Assembly (NCBI RefSeq): GCF_042679605.1
Contig: NZ_JBHTMU010000008.1
Location: 62,001-126,000, forward strand
Source: Litorisediminicola beolgyonensis
Lineage (GTDB): Bacteria; Pseudomonadota; Alphaproteobacteria; Rhodobacterales; Rhodobacteraceae
DNA length: 64,000 nucleotides
Direction: 5' to 3'
This document shows, in pieces, positions 49,544 to 57,585 of the stretch. Within the stretch, counting starts at the first letter, position 1; each line of letters starts with the position of its first letter. The notes under the pieces were generated by a model. That model saw nothing but the letters and a program-made list of their open reading frames with translations. It was not told the origin of the DNA and did not search any database. Both the position numbers and the translations under genes were made by a program.

Positions 49544-50535
49544 CCGGAGCGCATCGTCTCGGCGGCGTCACGCGACTGGATGGCGGCCTGATCGCGGGCG
49601 GCGCCTGCGTGCTGGCACTGCTGCTCGCCACGCCGCTGTTCGGCTCGGCCCTGATCGTCGACAAGCTGACGCTCCTGATGATCTACGTCCTTCTGGCGGT
49701 GTCGTGGAACCTGCTCGCCGGTTTCGCGGGGCTGGTCTCGGTCGGCCATCAGACCTTCATCGGGCTCAGCGGCTATTTCGTGCTGCGCCTCGTGGAAACC
49801 GGGCTGCCGCCATTTGCGGCGCTGCTTCTGGGCGCGGTCGCGGTGCTCCTGGTCGCCTGGCCCCTGTCCTGGATCGTGCTGCGCCTCCGCGCGGCCGAGT
49901 TCGCCGTCGCCATGTGGGTGATCGCCGAGACCGTCCGCTCCGTCGTGATGTTCGACCCGCTGGTGCAGGGCGAGACCGGCCGCTCGCTCGTCACGCTGAA
50001 CGCGATGGACGCGGAACTGCGCCGCACCGCGATCTTCCTTGCGGCGGTGATCGCGGCGGCCCTGGGCCTCGTGGTCAGCCACAGGCTCCTGCGCGGGCGG
50101 CTCGGCGGCGAAAGCCAGGCGATCCGCGACGACGAGGAGGCCGCCGCGTCCATCGGCGTCGACACGATGCGCGTGAAGCGGGTGATCTTCCTGATCTCGG
50201 CCGTCGGCTGCGCGGTCGCCGGAAGCCTCTGGCTGGCCTCGGCGATCACCTACCAGCCGCGCACGGCCTTCGGGATCAACTGGTCGGTCTTCATGCTGTT
50301 TATGGTGCTGGTCGGAGGCCTCGGCAGCTTTGCCGGACCGATCATCGGCGCGCTGGTGCTCTTCGCGCTGCAGGAACTTTTCGGGGATTTCGGGGCCTGG
50401 TACCTGGCCGGTGTCAGAGTGGTCGCCATCCTCTTCGCCCTCTACGCCCCCCGCGGCGTCGTGGGCCTCCTGGCCGACCGCTTCGGCACGGAGCCCCTCT
50501 CCATGCGCAAGACACTGATCAAGGGCGCCCGGTAG
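49540..50535 (+). CDS. Branched-chain-type ABC transporter permease (LivM-like)
   Basis: The 331-residue protein has about nine membrane helices and the LivM landmarks YVLLAVSWNLLAGFAGLVSVGHQ (positions about 48-70), the EAA region QAIRDDEEAAASIGVDTMRVK and VLVGGLGSFAGPIIGALV. It is the last gene of the aromatic-type operon, followed 35 bases later by a strong hairpin. Confidence 0.9.
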   Translation: MTGAHRLGGVTRLDGGLIAGGACVLALLLATPLFGSALIVDKLTLLMIYVLLAVSWNLLAGFAGLVSVGHQTFIGLSGYFVLRLVETGLPPFAALLLGAVAVLLVAWPLSWIVLRLRAAEFAVAMWVIAETVRSVVMFDPLVQGETGRSLVTLNAMDAELRRTAIFLAAVIAAALGLVVSHRLLRGRLGGESQAIRDDEEAAASIGVDTMRVKRVIFLISAVGCAVAGSLWLASAITYQPRTAFGINWSVFMLFMVLVGGLGSFAGPIIGALVLFALQELFGDFGAWYLAGVRVVAILFALYAPRGVVGLLADRFGTEPLSMRKTLIKGAR

Positions 50536-50570
50536 CCACGCCCGGATCTTCTCGCGGTCGCCCGAGACCA

Positions 50571-50601
50571 AAAGCGGATGCCGCAAAGCGGCGTCCGCTT
50601 T
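50571..50601 (+). terminator. Hairpin ending the aldehyde dehydrogenase-importer operon
   Basis: AAAGCGGATGCCGC (50571-50584) pairs with GCGGCGTCCGCTTT (50588-50601) with one G-U pair and an AAA loop. The stem's own 3' arm ends in TTT. The rest of the 350-bp gap up to the tRNA (50602-50884) shows no gene, repeat or motif that I can support. Confidence 0.65.
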
Positions 50602-50884
50602 CGCCTCGCCTAACACCCCGATCCGCCGCGGAGCATCTCCCGCGACTGCGCGTTGAAAGCGGAGGCTCCCCCGCCGTCCATCTTGGCTCGGAGGCTGGTC
50701 CGCCTAAGTTTCTCGTCCCAGCGACGGCACTGCGCCGCCCTTCCCGCCAACACCTGCCCGAACTGACTCGCCCCTCCAGCACCGCAGAGCGACGCCAAAG
50801 GCTGAAGACGCCAGCTAAGCGCGTTTCGACCAAGCGGCGCGGACCATGAACCGATCCCTGCATTCTCGAATTTCGGGGGGAAAG

Positions 50885-50970
<86 letters not shown>

Positions 50971-51138
50971 AGGTGTCGTAGCGGGGCATTTATCCGCCTC
51001 CAGAAAGGCTGTCAACGCCCGATCTGGGAGCAAGATACAACGATTCACGGGCCCCAAGCTCAGCGCGCGGCTTGCCGCTGGGAGGCGGCGGGTTTAGACA
51101 CCGTGAAGACCACTCCGAGCCTTGCGGGGAGACGCATC

Positions 51139-52122
51139 ATGTCCAAGCTTGTCACCATCATCGGCGGTTCCGGCTTTGTCGGCCGTTACATCGCCCGGCG
51201 TATGGCGCAGGACGGCTGGCGGGTGCGGGTCGCGGTTCGGCGGCCGAACGACGCGATCTTCGTCCGGCCCTACGGTGTCGTCGGGCAGGTCGAGCCGGTC
51301 TTCTGCAACATCCGCGACGACGGCTCGGTGCGGGACGTTCTGGTCGGAGCCGAAGCGGTGGTGAACTGCGTGGGCGTTCTGTCCGAGACCGGCAAGAACA
51401 CCTTCGAGGCGACCCAGGCCGACGGCGCCGCCCGCGTCGCCCGGATCGCCGCCGAGATGGGCACCAAGCGGCTCGTGCAGATCTCGGCCATCGGCGCGGA
51501 TGCCGAGGCCGACAGCGAGTACGCAAGCACCAAGGCGCGCGGCGAGGCTGCCGTGCTCGAGCATTTCCCCGAGGCCGTGATCCTGCGCCCGTCGATCATC
51601 TTCGGGTCCGAGGACGAGTTCTTCAATCGCTTCGCCGCGATGACCCGGCTCGGCCCTATCCTGCCGGTGGTCGGCGCCGACACCCGCTTCCAGCCGGTCT
51701 ATGTCGACGATGTGGCGCGCGCGGCCCAGATGGCGGTCAAGGGCGAGGCGGCGTCGGGCATCTACGAGCTTGGCGGCCCGGATGTCTCGACCTTCCGCGA
51801 GCTGATGGGGCAGATGCTCGACGTGATCGAGCGCCGCCGCCTCGTGGTCAACATCCCCTTCCCGATCGCCAAGCTGATGGGCAAGGTCTTCGATCTCGTG
51901 CAGACCATGAGCTTCGGCCTGATCCGGGCGCAGATCACCTCCGACCAGGTCGCGAACCTGCGCCACGACAATGTCGTCTCGGGGGAACACAAGGGCTTCG
52001 ACGACCTGGGCTTCGCGCCCACCTCGCTCGAGGCGGTGCTCCCCGATTACCTCTGGCGGTTCCGTCCGTCGGGTCAGTACGCGGCGATCAAGGCCTCCGC
52101 CAAGGGCCTCCGGTCCCGCTGA
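51139..52122 (+). CDS. NAD(P)H-binding protein, NDUFA9-type extended SDR
   Basis: The 327-residue protein starts MSKLVTIIGGSGFVGRYIARR (NAD(P)-binding GxxGxxG) and has VVNCVGVLSETGKNTFE, RLVQISAIGADAEADSEY and ILRPSIIFGSEDEFFNRFA. These match the complex I NDUFA9-like family of alphaproteobacteria. Members bind NADPH and associate with respiratory complex I or act in lipid or quinone metabolism. GCGGGGAGACGCATC precedes ATG 51139. Confidence 0.88.
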   Translation: MSKLVTIIGGSGFVGRYIARRMAQDGWRVRVAVRRPNDAIFVRPYGVVGQVEPVFCNIRDDGSVRDVLVGAEAVVNCVGVLSETGKNTFEATQADGAARVARIAAEMGTKRLVQISAIGADAEADSEYASTKARGEAAVLEHFPEAVILRPSIIFGSEDEFFNRFAAMTRLGPILPVVGADTRFQPVYVDDVARAAQMAVKGEAASGIYELGGPDVSTFRELMGQMLDVIERRRLVVNIPFPIAKLMGKVFDLVQTMSFGLIRAQITSDQVANLRHDNVVSGEHKGFDDLGFAPTSLEAVLPDYLWRFRPSGQYAAIKASAKGLRSR

Positions 52123-52328
52123 GACACCGCCTGCGCCCCGCGGGGCGCAGCTTCGGCCGTCCGTGCCCAAGACTTAGCGCAGATATCTGCGCCGGTCTCC
52201 GGAACCGAATGCTGTTTCGGAATTCGCCAGTCCAGATCTCGAAAGACGAATGGGGACGCGCCGCCAGTGTCCGGAACGCGCCCCCGCCGCCCGCCCGGAA
52301 TAGGGCTGGACAGGGTCTCTGATCGAGT

Positions 52329-52370
52329 TCCCGGGATCCGGCCGGGTGTGCGGCGCGCCGGATCCCGGGA
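52329..52370. terminator. Long GC-rich hairpin between convergent genes
   Basis: TCCCGGGATCCGGC (52329-52342) pairs perfectly with GCCGGATCCCGGGA (52357-52370) around a 14-nt loop. It lies three bases past the stop of the leftward DUF6455 gene and 206 bases past the rightward NDUFA9-type gene. There is no clear T-tract, so it is a probable bidirectional or Rho-assisted terminator. The rest of 52123-52328 shows no gene. Confidence 0.6.
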
Positions 52371-52373
52371 CGC

Positions 52374-52637
52374 TCAGCCGGTGGCCTTCCCCAACCGGCC
52401 GAACAAGGAACCATTTCTGCAGAAGTCCGGAGGCGCGGCCCGGGGCGAGTCGCTCTCGTCCAGCCAGGCGGCACAGGCGCCGGGACAGGCGCACCCGGTG
52501 CAGGCCAGAACCGCGTCCTCGATCTCGCCGATGCTGACCGAGCCGCGCATCGCCTCTTCCTCGAGATCGATCTCCAGCGCACCCGCCATCCGATCGACCA
52601 GGTAAGCGTGCTGTTTCAGAACCGTCCGCGACACCAT
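52374..52637 (-). CDS. DUF6455 family small cysteine-rich protein
   Basis: The 87-residue protein begins MVSRTVLKQHAYLVDRMAG and has GEIEDAVLACTGCACPGACAAWL and a late PPDFCRN, the cysteine pattern of DUF6455. The five-plus cysteines suggest metal or redox function; no function is established. I start at 52637; the frame runs further upstream without family resemblance. Confidence 0.75.
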   Translation of the reverse strand: MVSRTVLKQHAYLVDRMAGALEIDLEEEAMRGSVSIGEIEDAVLACTGCACPGACAAWLDESDSPRAAPPDFCRNGSLFGRLGKATG

Positions 52638-52712
52638 CCTTGCCTCCGCTTCGATGAGTTGAAGCAGAGGCTTGCACGGGCGGGGACCCCGCGCCTTGAC
52701 CTGGATCAAGGA

Positions 52713-53474
52713 TCAGGAGCCGCCGGAGATCTCGCGATATGTGCGGCGCACGATATCGACGCGGGCCGAGTTCGGCGGGTGGGTGCCCAGGAATCGGTTG
52801 CCCGGGTCGGGAATGCGGTTGAAGAACTCCGCGCCGCGCGCCGGGTTGTACCCGGCGCGATAGGTCACGATCGTGCCCATCTGGTCGGCTTCGAGCTCGA
52901 AATCCTTGGAATAGCTGCGCGCGCCCAGCGCCGCGCCATATTGCTGCGCCGAGCGCACCACCTCGTCGCCCACGCCCGCGACCGAGGCCAGACCGGTGGC
53001 GATCACAGCGCCCACTTGCGCGTTCTGCTGCGCGCGCTGGAGATGGCCGAGGATATGATGCGAGGCCTCGTGCCCCATCACGAAGGCCAGCTCGTCGGCA
53101 TTGTCGACCGACATGATCAGCGCGAGGTTGAAGGCCAGAACCGGACGCCCCGCCGCATCGAGGGTCTGGAACGCGTTCGGCGCCTGTCCGGGACGGTCGT
53201 CGACGGCAATCAGGAAATTGCAATTGGCCGCCCGTCCGACCTGCCGGCATTGCTGCTCGGCCACCGGCTCGACCCGCTCGATCACCTCCACGAACATGCG
53301 CGCCGCCGCCTCGGCCCGGCGCTCGGCCTTGGGCGAGATCTGCGGCGGGCGCTCCGGGGCCGGAGCCGGGGCGGGCGCGGGAACGGGGGTCTGCCGCGTT
53401 TCGACCACGACCGGCCCGCAGGACGCGAGCGCCGCGAGCAGGGGCAACAGAAGGAATAGGCGTCTGGGCGACAT
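52713..53474 (-). CDS. M48-family zinc metalloprotease lipoprotein
   Basis: The 253-residue protein has a lipoprotein signal (LLPLLAALASCGP, Cys near residue 18) and a Pro/Ala spacer. The catalytic domain has zinc motif HEASHHILGH and the third ligand in FELEADQMG, as in BepA/LoiP-like M48 peptidases. These act in the periplasm in envelope protein quality control. ATG 53474 is the only start giving a signal; the frame extends upstream spuriously. Confidence 0.88.
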   Translation of the reverse strand: MSPRRLFLLLPLLAALASCGPVVVETRQTPVPAPAPAPAPERPPQISPKAERRAEAAARMFVEVIERVEPVAEQQCRQVGRAANCNFLIAVDDRPGQAPNAFQTLDAAGRPVLAFNLALIMSVDNADELAFVMGHEASHHILGHLQRAQQNAQVGAVIATGLASVAGVGDEVVRSAQQYGAALGARSYSKDFELEADQMGTIVTYRAGYNPARGAEFFNRIPDPGNRFLGTHPPNSARVDIVRRTYREISGGS

Positions 53475-53582
53475 GGGGGCGCGCTCCGATCCGAGTCTTG
53501 GGGTCACATTTGAACATAGAGCGCAGCCGCGACGATTTGCCAGCCCGGGCGACGCTCTGGGCAAGGGATCGCCGGAGCCTAG

Positions 53583-53978
53583 ATGTGGGCCATGAACGCG
53601 CCTTTGACCGTGATTTACAACGATACCTGCCCGATCTGCGCCCGCGAGGTCGCGCAGTACAAGCGGCTGACGGCGCGTCACGATCTCGACATCGCCTATG
53701 AGGGCCTCTCCGAAGGCGATCTCGAACGCTACGGCCTGAGCGAGCGCGACGCGGCGCGGCGGCTCCACGTGATGAAAGACGGCCAGCGACTGGACGGCGT
53801 CGACGCCTTCGCCGCGATCTGGGAGAGGATGCCCGGCTTCCGCTGGCTCGCGCGCGTCGTCCGGTTGCCGCTCATCGCCCCGCTCGCGCGGCTCCTTTAT
53901 GATCACGTCGCCGCTCCGGCGCTTTTTGCGCTGCACCGGCGACGCGAAAGGCTGGGCAAGCTCACGCGGCGCGGCTAG
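53583..53978 (+). CDS. DCC-type thiol-disulfide oxidoreductase family protein (DUF393)
   Basis: The 131-residue protein has the N-terminal VIYNDTCPICAREV motif (the CxxC variant of the DCC family), an LHVMKDGQRLDGVDAFAAIW stretch and a C-terminal region around WLARVVRLPLIAPLARLLYD. The family has a thioredoxin-like fold; its physiological role is not settled. ATG 53592 is a possible alternative start. Confidence 0.82.
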   Translation: MWAMNAPLTVIYNDTCPICAREVAQYKRLTARHDLDIAYEGLSEGDLERYGLSERDAARRLHVMKDGQRLDGVDAFAAIWERMPGFRWLARVVRLPLIAPLARLLYDHVAAPALFALHRRRERLGKLTRRG

Positions 53979-53988
53979 ACTCGTCCCC

Positions 53989-54219
53989 ATGTTCAGCATC
54001 GAGCACGAGTTCGACTCCACCGTGGTGATCCTCGTCGACGAGGGCGAGACGCCTCTGCAGGAGGACGTGATCGTCAACACCTTCGAGGAATGCATCACGG
54101 TCGAGCAATACGACCCCCGCACCGACCGGGTGAACAAGATCACCCTGTCGATCAGCCAGATGCGCGATCTCGCCGCCGCGATCCAGCTGCCCGAGGGCGT
54201 CTACCAGCGCGACGACTGA
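53989..54219 (+). CDS. Small conserved hypothetical protein, acidic, 76 residues
   Basis: The frame MFSIEHEFDSTVVILVDEG ... LPEGVYQRDD starts ten bases after the DCC gene and has typical codon use. The pattern EHEFDSTVV and QMRDLAAAIQLPEG looks like a globular, acidic protein. I do not recognise the family with certainty, though similar small proteins occur in Rhodobacterales. A terminator-like hairpin lies about 100 bases downstream. Confidence 0.65.
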   Translation: MFSIEHEFDSTVVILVDEGETPLQEDVIVNTFEECITVEQYDPRTDRVNKITLSISQMRDLAAAIQLPEGVYQRDD

Positions 54220-54317
54220 CGCCGCCCCCTGCAGACCAGGCGCGCCCATCGGCTGCCCGGACCGCCACCCAGGTTACGATTGTCCTGGCAGAGCGTGCGC
54301 AAGCCTCTGGTAACTAG

Positions 54318-54338
54318 TTGCCCATGGGCAATTTTTTT
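54318..54338 (+). terminator. Palindrome plus T7 terminator
   Basis: TTGCCCATGGGCAA (54318-54331) is a perfect palindrome followed directly by seven T (54332-54338). It can end the rightward DCC/hypothetical transcript. It lies just before the 8-bp repeat array. Confidence 0.65.
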
Positions 54339-54353
54339 CGCACCACGCCCGAA

Positions 54354-54606
54354 CCGGGACACCGGGACACCGGGACACCGGGACACCGGGACACCGGGAC
54401 ACCGGGACACCGGGACACCGGGACACCGGNNNNNNNNNNNNNNNNNNNNNNNNNNNNNNNNNNNNNNNNNNNNNNNNNNNNNNNNNNNNNNNNNNNNNNN
54501 NNNNNNNNNNNNNNNNNNNNNNNNNNNACACCGGGACACCGGGACACCGGGACACCGGGACACCGGGACACCGGGACACCGGGACACCGGGACACCGGGA
54601 CACCGG
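54354..54606. repeat. 8-bp tandem repeat array (GGGACACC)n with assembly gap
   Basis: The unit GGGACACC repeats perfectly about 9.5 times at 54354-54429 and about ten times at 54528-54606. The 98 N between them (54430-54527) are an assembly gap of uncertain true length, so the array is at least 19 to 20 units. The 500-bp interval 54220-54723 around it has no supported gene; open frames across the array are artefacts of the repeat. It lies between a terminator and the nitroreductase gene. Confidence 0.95.
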
Positions 54607-54723
54607 TCTCGCGATCCGGTGCCTGCGTCAAGCGACATGATCCTCTCCATCCAACGCAAGCCTCTCCGGTTGAACATCGCGACCGAAGCGCAGAGATAGA
54701 GGGCAGTTCACAGAGGAGCGCCC

Positions 54724-55302
54724 ATGCCCGCCGCCAACCCCGATGCCCTCGCGTTTCTCCTCACCCGCCGATCGCGCCCGGCTAAGACGCTGACCGGCCC
54801 CGCGCCCGCGCGCCCCGAGCTCGAGACGCTCCTCACCGCCGCCGCCCGCTCGCCCGATCACGGCAAGCTCGAACCCTGGCGCTTCGTCGTTCTCGGCCGC
54901 CCCGCGCTCGCCACCCTCGCCGACGAGGTCGTCACCCGCGCAGGCCAGCTCGGCCTCGATCCCGAGCAGACCGATAAGGGCCGCAAGCAGTTCGCCGACA
55001 GCCCGCTCTGCGTCGCGGTGATCGAGGTCCAGCGCGAAAGCCCGAAGGTGCCGCCGATCGAGCAGACCTATTCCGCCGGCGCGGTCTGCCTCGCGCTCGT
55101 CAACGCCGCGCTTGCCTCCGGTTGGGGCGCCAACTGGCTCACCGGCTGGCCCGCGCATGACCGGGGCGTCGCCAGCGGCATGCTCGGTCTCGACGCGAAC
55201 GAGCGCGTCGCGGGCTTCATCCATATCGGCACCGAGACCAGCGCGCCGCCCGAGCGCCCGCGCCCCGATCTCGGAGCTATCGTTACCTGGCGCGACGCGT
55301 GA
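54724..55302 (+). CDS. Nitroreductase-family protein (YdjA-like)
   Basis: The 192-residue flavoprotein has LLTRRSRPAKTL (FMN phosphate contact), ARSPDHGKLEPWRFVV and a late GLDANERVAGFIHIGT, matching the compact YdjA group of nitroreductases. It uses FMN and NAD(P)H; the natural substrate is unknown. GAGGAGCGCCC precedes ATG 54724. It overlaps the next gene by four bases. Confidence 0.87.
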   Translation: MPAANPDALAFLLTRRSRPAKTLTGPAPARPELETLLTAAARSPDHGKLEPWRFVVLGRPALATLADEVVTRAGQLGLDPEQTDKGRKQFADSPLCVAVIEVQRESPKVPPIEQTYSAGAVCLALVNAALASGWGANWLTGWPAHDRGVASGMLGLDANERVAGFIHIGTETSAPPERPRPDLGAIVTWRDA

Positions 55303-56000
55303 TTTTCTCGGCCGTCACCCGCGCGCTCGGCCAGATGGGCGATCCGCGCTTCCGCCGCGTGCTCCTGACCGGGCTCGCGCTCACCGTTGCCGTGCTCGCG
55401 GCCTTCTACACCGCCACGCTCTGGCTCGTCGGGCTGGTCGCGCCCGAGAGCGTCACCCTGCCCTTCTGGGGCGAGGTCACCTTCGTCGACGAGCTGATGA
55501 GCTGGGGCTCGATCCTCCTGATGCTGGGGATGTCGGTCTTCCTGATGATCCCGGTCGCCTCGGCGATGACCTCGCTCTTTCTCGAAGACGTGGCCCGCGC
55601 GGTCGAGGACCGCCATTACCCCGAGCTGGCCGCACCGGGCCGCATCCCGTTCTGGGACGCGCTCCGCGACACGCTGGGGTTCCTGGGCGTCCTGATCGGC
55701 GCCAATATCGTGGCGCTGATCCTCTACCTCGTCTTCGCGCCCATCGCACCGCTGATCTTCTGGGGTCTGAACGGCTTCCTTCTCGGGCGGGAATACTTCA
55801 CCCTGGCCGCCATGCGCCGGGTCGGACGCGAGGGCGCGCGGCGCCTGCGGCGGCGTCACCTGGGCACGATCTGGGCGGGGGGCGTCGTGATGGCGGTGCC
55901 GCTGTCAGTGCCGCTCCTGAACCTCCTGGTGCCGATCCTCGGAGCCGCCACCTTCACCCATCTCTACCACATGCTCAGCCGCCGGGACGGTACCGGTTGA
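55299..56000 (+). CDS. EI24-domain (CysZ-like) membrane protein
   Basis: The 233-residue protein starts with GTG 55299 inside the nitroreductase stop. It has about four long membrane helices, FLMIPVASAMTSLFLEDVARAVEDRHYP and GLNGFLLGREYFTLAAMRR, characteristic of the EI24/CysZ family. CysZ-type proteins are linked to sulfate uptake, but many alphaproteobacterial members are uncharacterised. Its end overlaps the convergent DUF1467 gene by 26 bp. Confidence 0.83.
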   Translation: MIFSAVTRALGQMGDPRFRRVLLTGLALTVAVLAAFYTATLWLVGLVAPESVTLPFWGEVTFVDELMSWGSILLMLGMSVFLMIPVASAMTSLFLEDVARAVEDRHYPELAAPGRIPFWDALRDTLGFLGVLIGANIVALILYLVFAPIAPLIFWGLNGFLLGREYFTLAAMRRVGREGARRLRRRHLGTIWAGGVVMAVPLSVPLLNLLVPILGAATFTHLYHMLSRRDGTG

Positions 56001-56250
56001 ACATGTCGATATCCTCGACGGTCACGATCCCGAAGACGATCACGCTCGCGATGATCGCCCAGAGCACGAAGCTCACCCCGGTGGTGATCCAGGCCTTGGT
56101 CCGCAGATTGTGGATCTCGGGCGAGCTCGCATGGGTGCCGGGCACCACCTCGCCCATGTCTCCCTGTGTCCGGAGCCGGATCGGGATCACCACCAGGAAG
56201 GTGAGGAACCAGAGCACGGCATAGAGCACGAGCGCAGAGGTGATCGACAT
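55975..56250 (-). CDS. DUF1467 family small membrane protein
   Basis: The 91-residue protein begins MSITSALVLYAVLWFLTFLV, with two membrane helices flanking a polar loop that contains RLRTQGDMGEVVPGTHASSP, the DUF1467 hallmark. Its function is unknown. In alphaproteobacteria it commonly sits next to the methylmalonyl-CoA epimerase gene, as here, 36 bases downstream on the same strand. Confidence 0.85.
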   Translation of the reverse strand: MSITSALVLYAVLWFLTFLVVIPIRLRTQGDMGEVVPGTHASSPEIHNLRTKAWITTGVSFVLWAIIASVIVFGIVTVEDIDMFNRYRPGG

Positions 56251-56285
56251 GGAGGGTCTCCCTGTAAGTCGCGGCGCAGATAAGC

Positions 56286-56690
56286 TCAGACCTGCTCGAG
56301 TTCCACCAGGCAGCCGTTGAAATCCTTGGGATGCAGGAACAGGACCGGCTTGCCATGCGCGCCGATCTTCGGCTCGCCCGAGCCCAGCACCCGCGCGCCG
56401 GTGGCCTTGAGGTGATCGCGCGCGGCAAGGATATCCTCGACCTCGTAGCAGACATGATGGATGCCGCCCGAGGGGTTCTTGTCGAGAAAGCCCTGGATCG
56501 GACTGTTCTCGCCCAGCGGATAAAGAAGCTCGATCTTGGTGTTCGGCAGCTCGATGAAGATCACCGTGACGCCGTGATCGGGCTCGTCCTGCGGCGCGCC
56601 GACCTGGGCGCCCAGGGCCGAGCGATACTGCTCGGCGGCGACCTCGAGATCGGGGACGGCAATGGCGACGTGGTTCAGGCGACCGATCAT
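56286..56690 (-). CDS. mce: Methylmalonyl-CoA epimerase
   Basis: The 134-residue VOC-fold enzyme interconverts the 2R and 2S forms of methylmalonyl-CoA in propionyl-CoA metabolism. It shows GRLNHVAIAVPDLE at the start, IELLYPLGENSPI, GGIHHVCYEVEDI and the terminal FNGCLVELEQV, with the metal-binding His and Glu residues in place. It precedes the DUF1467 gene. Confidence 0.92.
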   Translation of the reverse strand: MIGRLNHVAIAVPDLEVAAEQYRSALGAQVGAPQDEPDHGVTVIFIELPNTKIELLYPLGENSPIQGFLDKNPSGGIHHVCYEVEDILAARDHLKATGARVLGSGEPKIGAHGKPVLFLHPKDFNGCLVELEQV

Positions 56691-56832
56691 GTCTGGGCTC
56701 TCCGTTGCGGCATGTCGGCGCGCTTATCGCCCGCGCCCAAACCCGAGCGCAAGGGCGCGAAGGGTCGCATTAAGGGATCGTTATCCCCGCTTTGCCACAC
56801 TCCGAATCGGACCAGCGAAGATGGAGGCGCGG

Positions 56833-57495
56833 ATGGATCAGGACTTTTTCGGAGACATGTGCCGACCGACCATGGCGCGTCCGCTTCTGGGCCTGACGGT
56901 GCTCGTGGTCGAGGACAGCCGCTATGCCTGCGACGCGATGCAGCTGATGTGCATCCGCTCGGGCGCGCGCATAAGGCGCGCCGATTGCCTGGCCTCGGCG
57001 CGGCGGCACCTCGCCGTCTATCGCCCCTCGGCGGTGATCGTCGATATGGGGCTTCCCGACGGGTCGGGCGCGGATCTCCTGTCGGAAATGCGCATCGCCT
57101 CTCCCCGTGTCTCGGTCATCCTCGCCACCAGCGGCGATCCCTTCGCCGAGAAGGTCGCCATCGCCGCCGGCGCGGACGGGTTTCTTGCCAAGCCGCTGGC
57201 GTCGCTCGCCGCGTTTCAGAACGCGATCCTGGCCGAACTGCCGCCCGACCGCCGCCCGAACGGCCCGCGCAGCGTGGAGACGGTCGAGATCGCGCCGGAC
57301 CCGGTCGCCTATCGCGACGATCTCGCCCATGCCGCCGATCTTCTCGATCCGCTGCCCGAGGGCGCGGAGGTGGATTATGTCGCCCGCTTCCTGTCGGGTG
57401 TCGCGCGCAGCGCCGAGGATACGGCGCTCGGTCCGCCGGTGGCGCGGCTGCGGCACCTTCTGGCGGAACGCCTGACGGAGCGGATCGCGATCTGA
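56833..57495 (+). CDS. Orphan response regulator with C-terminal extension
   Basis: The 220-residue protein has a receiver domain (about 20-135): VLVVEDSRY, phosphoacceptor Asp in VIVDMGLPDGSG, Ser/Thr in LATSGDP and Lys in FLAKPLAS. The remaining 85 residues (ETVEIAPDPVAYRDDLAHAA onward) are acidic and helical, without a DNA-binding motif. I start at ATG 56833, with GGAGG six bases upstream; ATG 56821 is an alternative. No histidine kinase is adjacent. Confidence 0.85.
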   Translation: MDQDFFGDMCRPTMARPLLGLTVLVVEDSRYACDAMQLMCIRSGARIRRADCLASARRHLAVYRPSAVIVDMGLPDGSGADLLSEMRIASPRVSVILATSGDPFAEKVAIAAGADGFLAKPLASLAAFQNAILAELPPDRRPNGPRSVETVEIAPDPVAYRDDLAHAADLLDPLPEGAEVDYVARFLSGVARSAEDTALGPPVARLRHLLAERLTERIAI

Positions 57496-57585
57496 CCCTG
57501 CGCGTCCTTGGCTCTTGGGGCCGTCGCGGGGTCACTCTTCCGAAGGTCGCGTGGCGAGCGGAGCCGACTCAAGCACCCGAGAGGA

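Noticed and set aside
54354..54606. CRISPR array
   Set aside because: Units are 8 bp, directly abutting, with no spacers and no cas genes.
54280..54785. Open frames through the 8-bp repeat giving DTGTPGHR-type peptides
   Set aside because: They exist on both strands and in several frames because of the repeat and the N gap; no ribosome site or conserved flanks.
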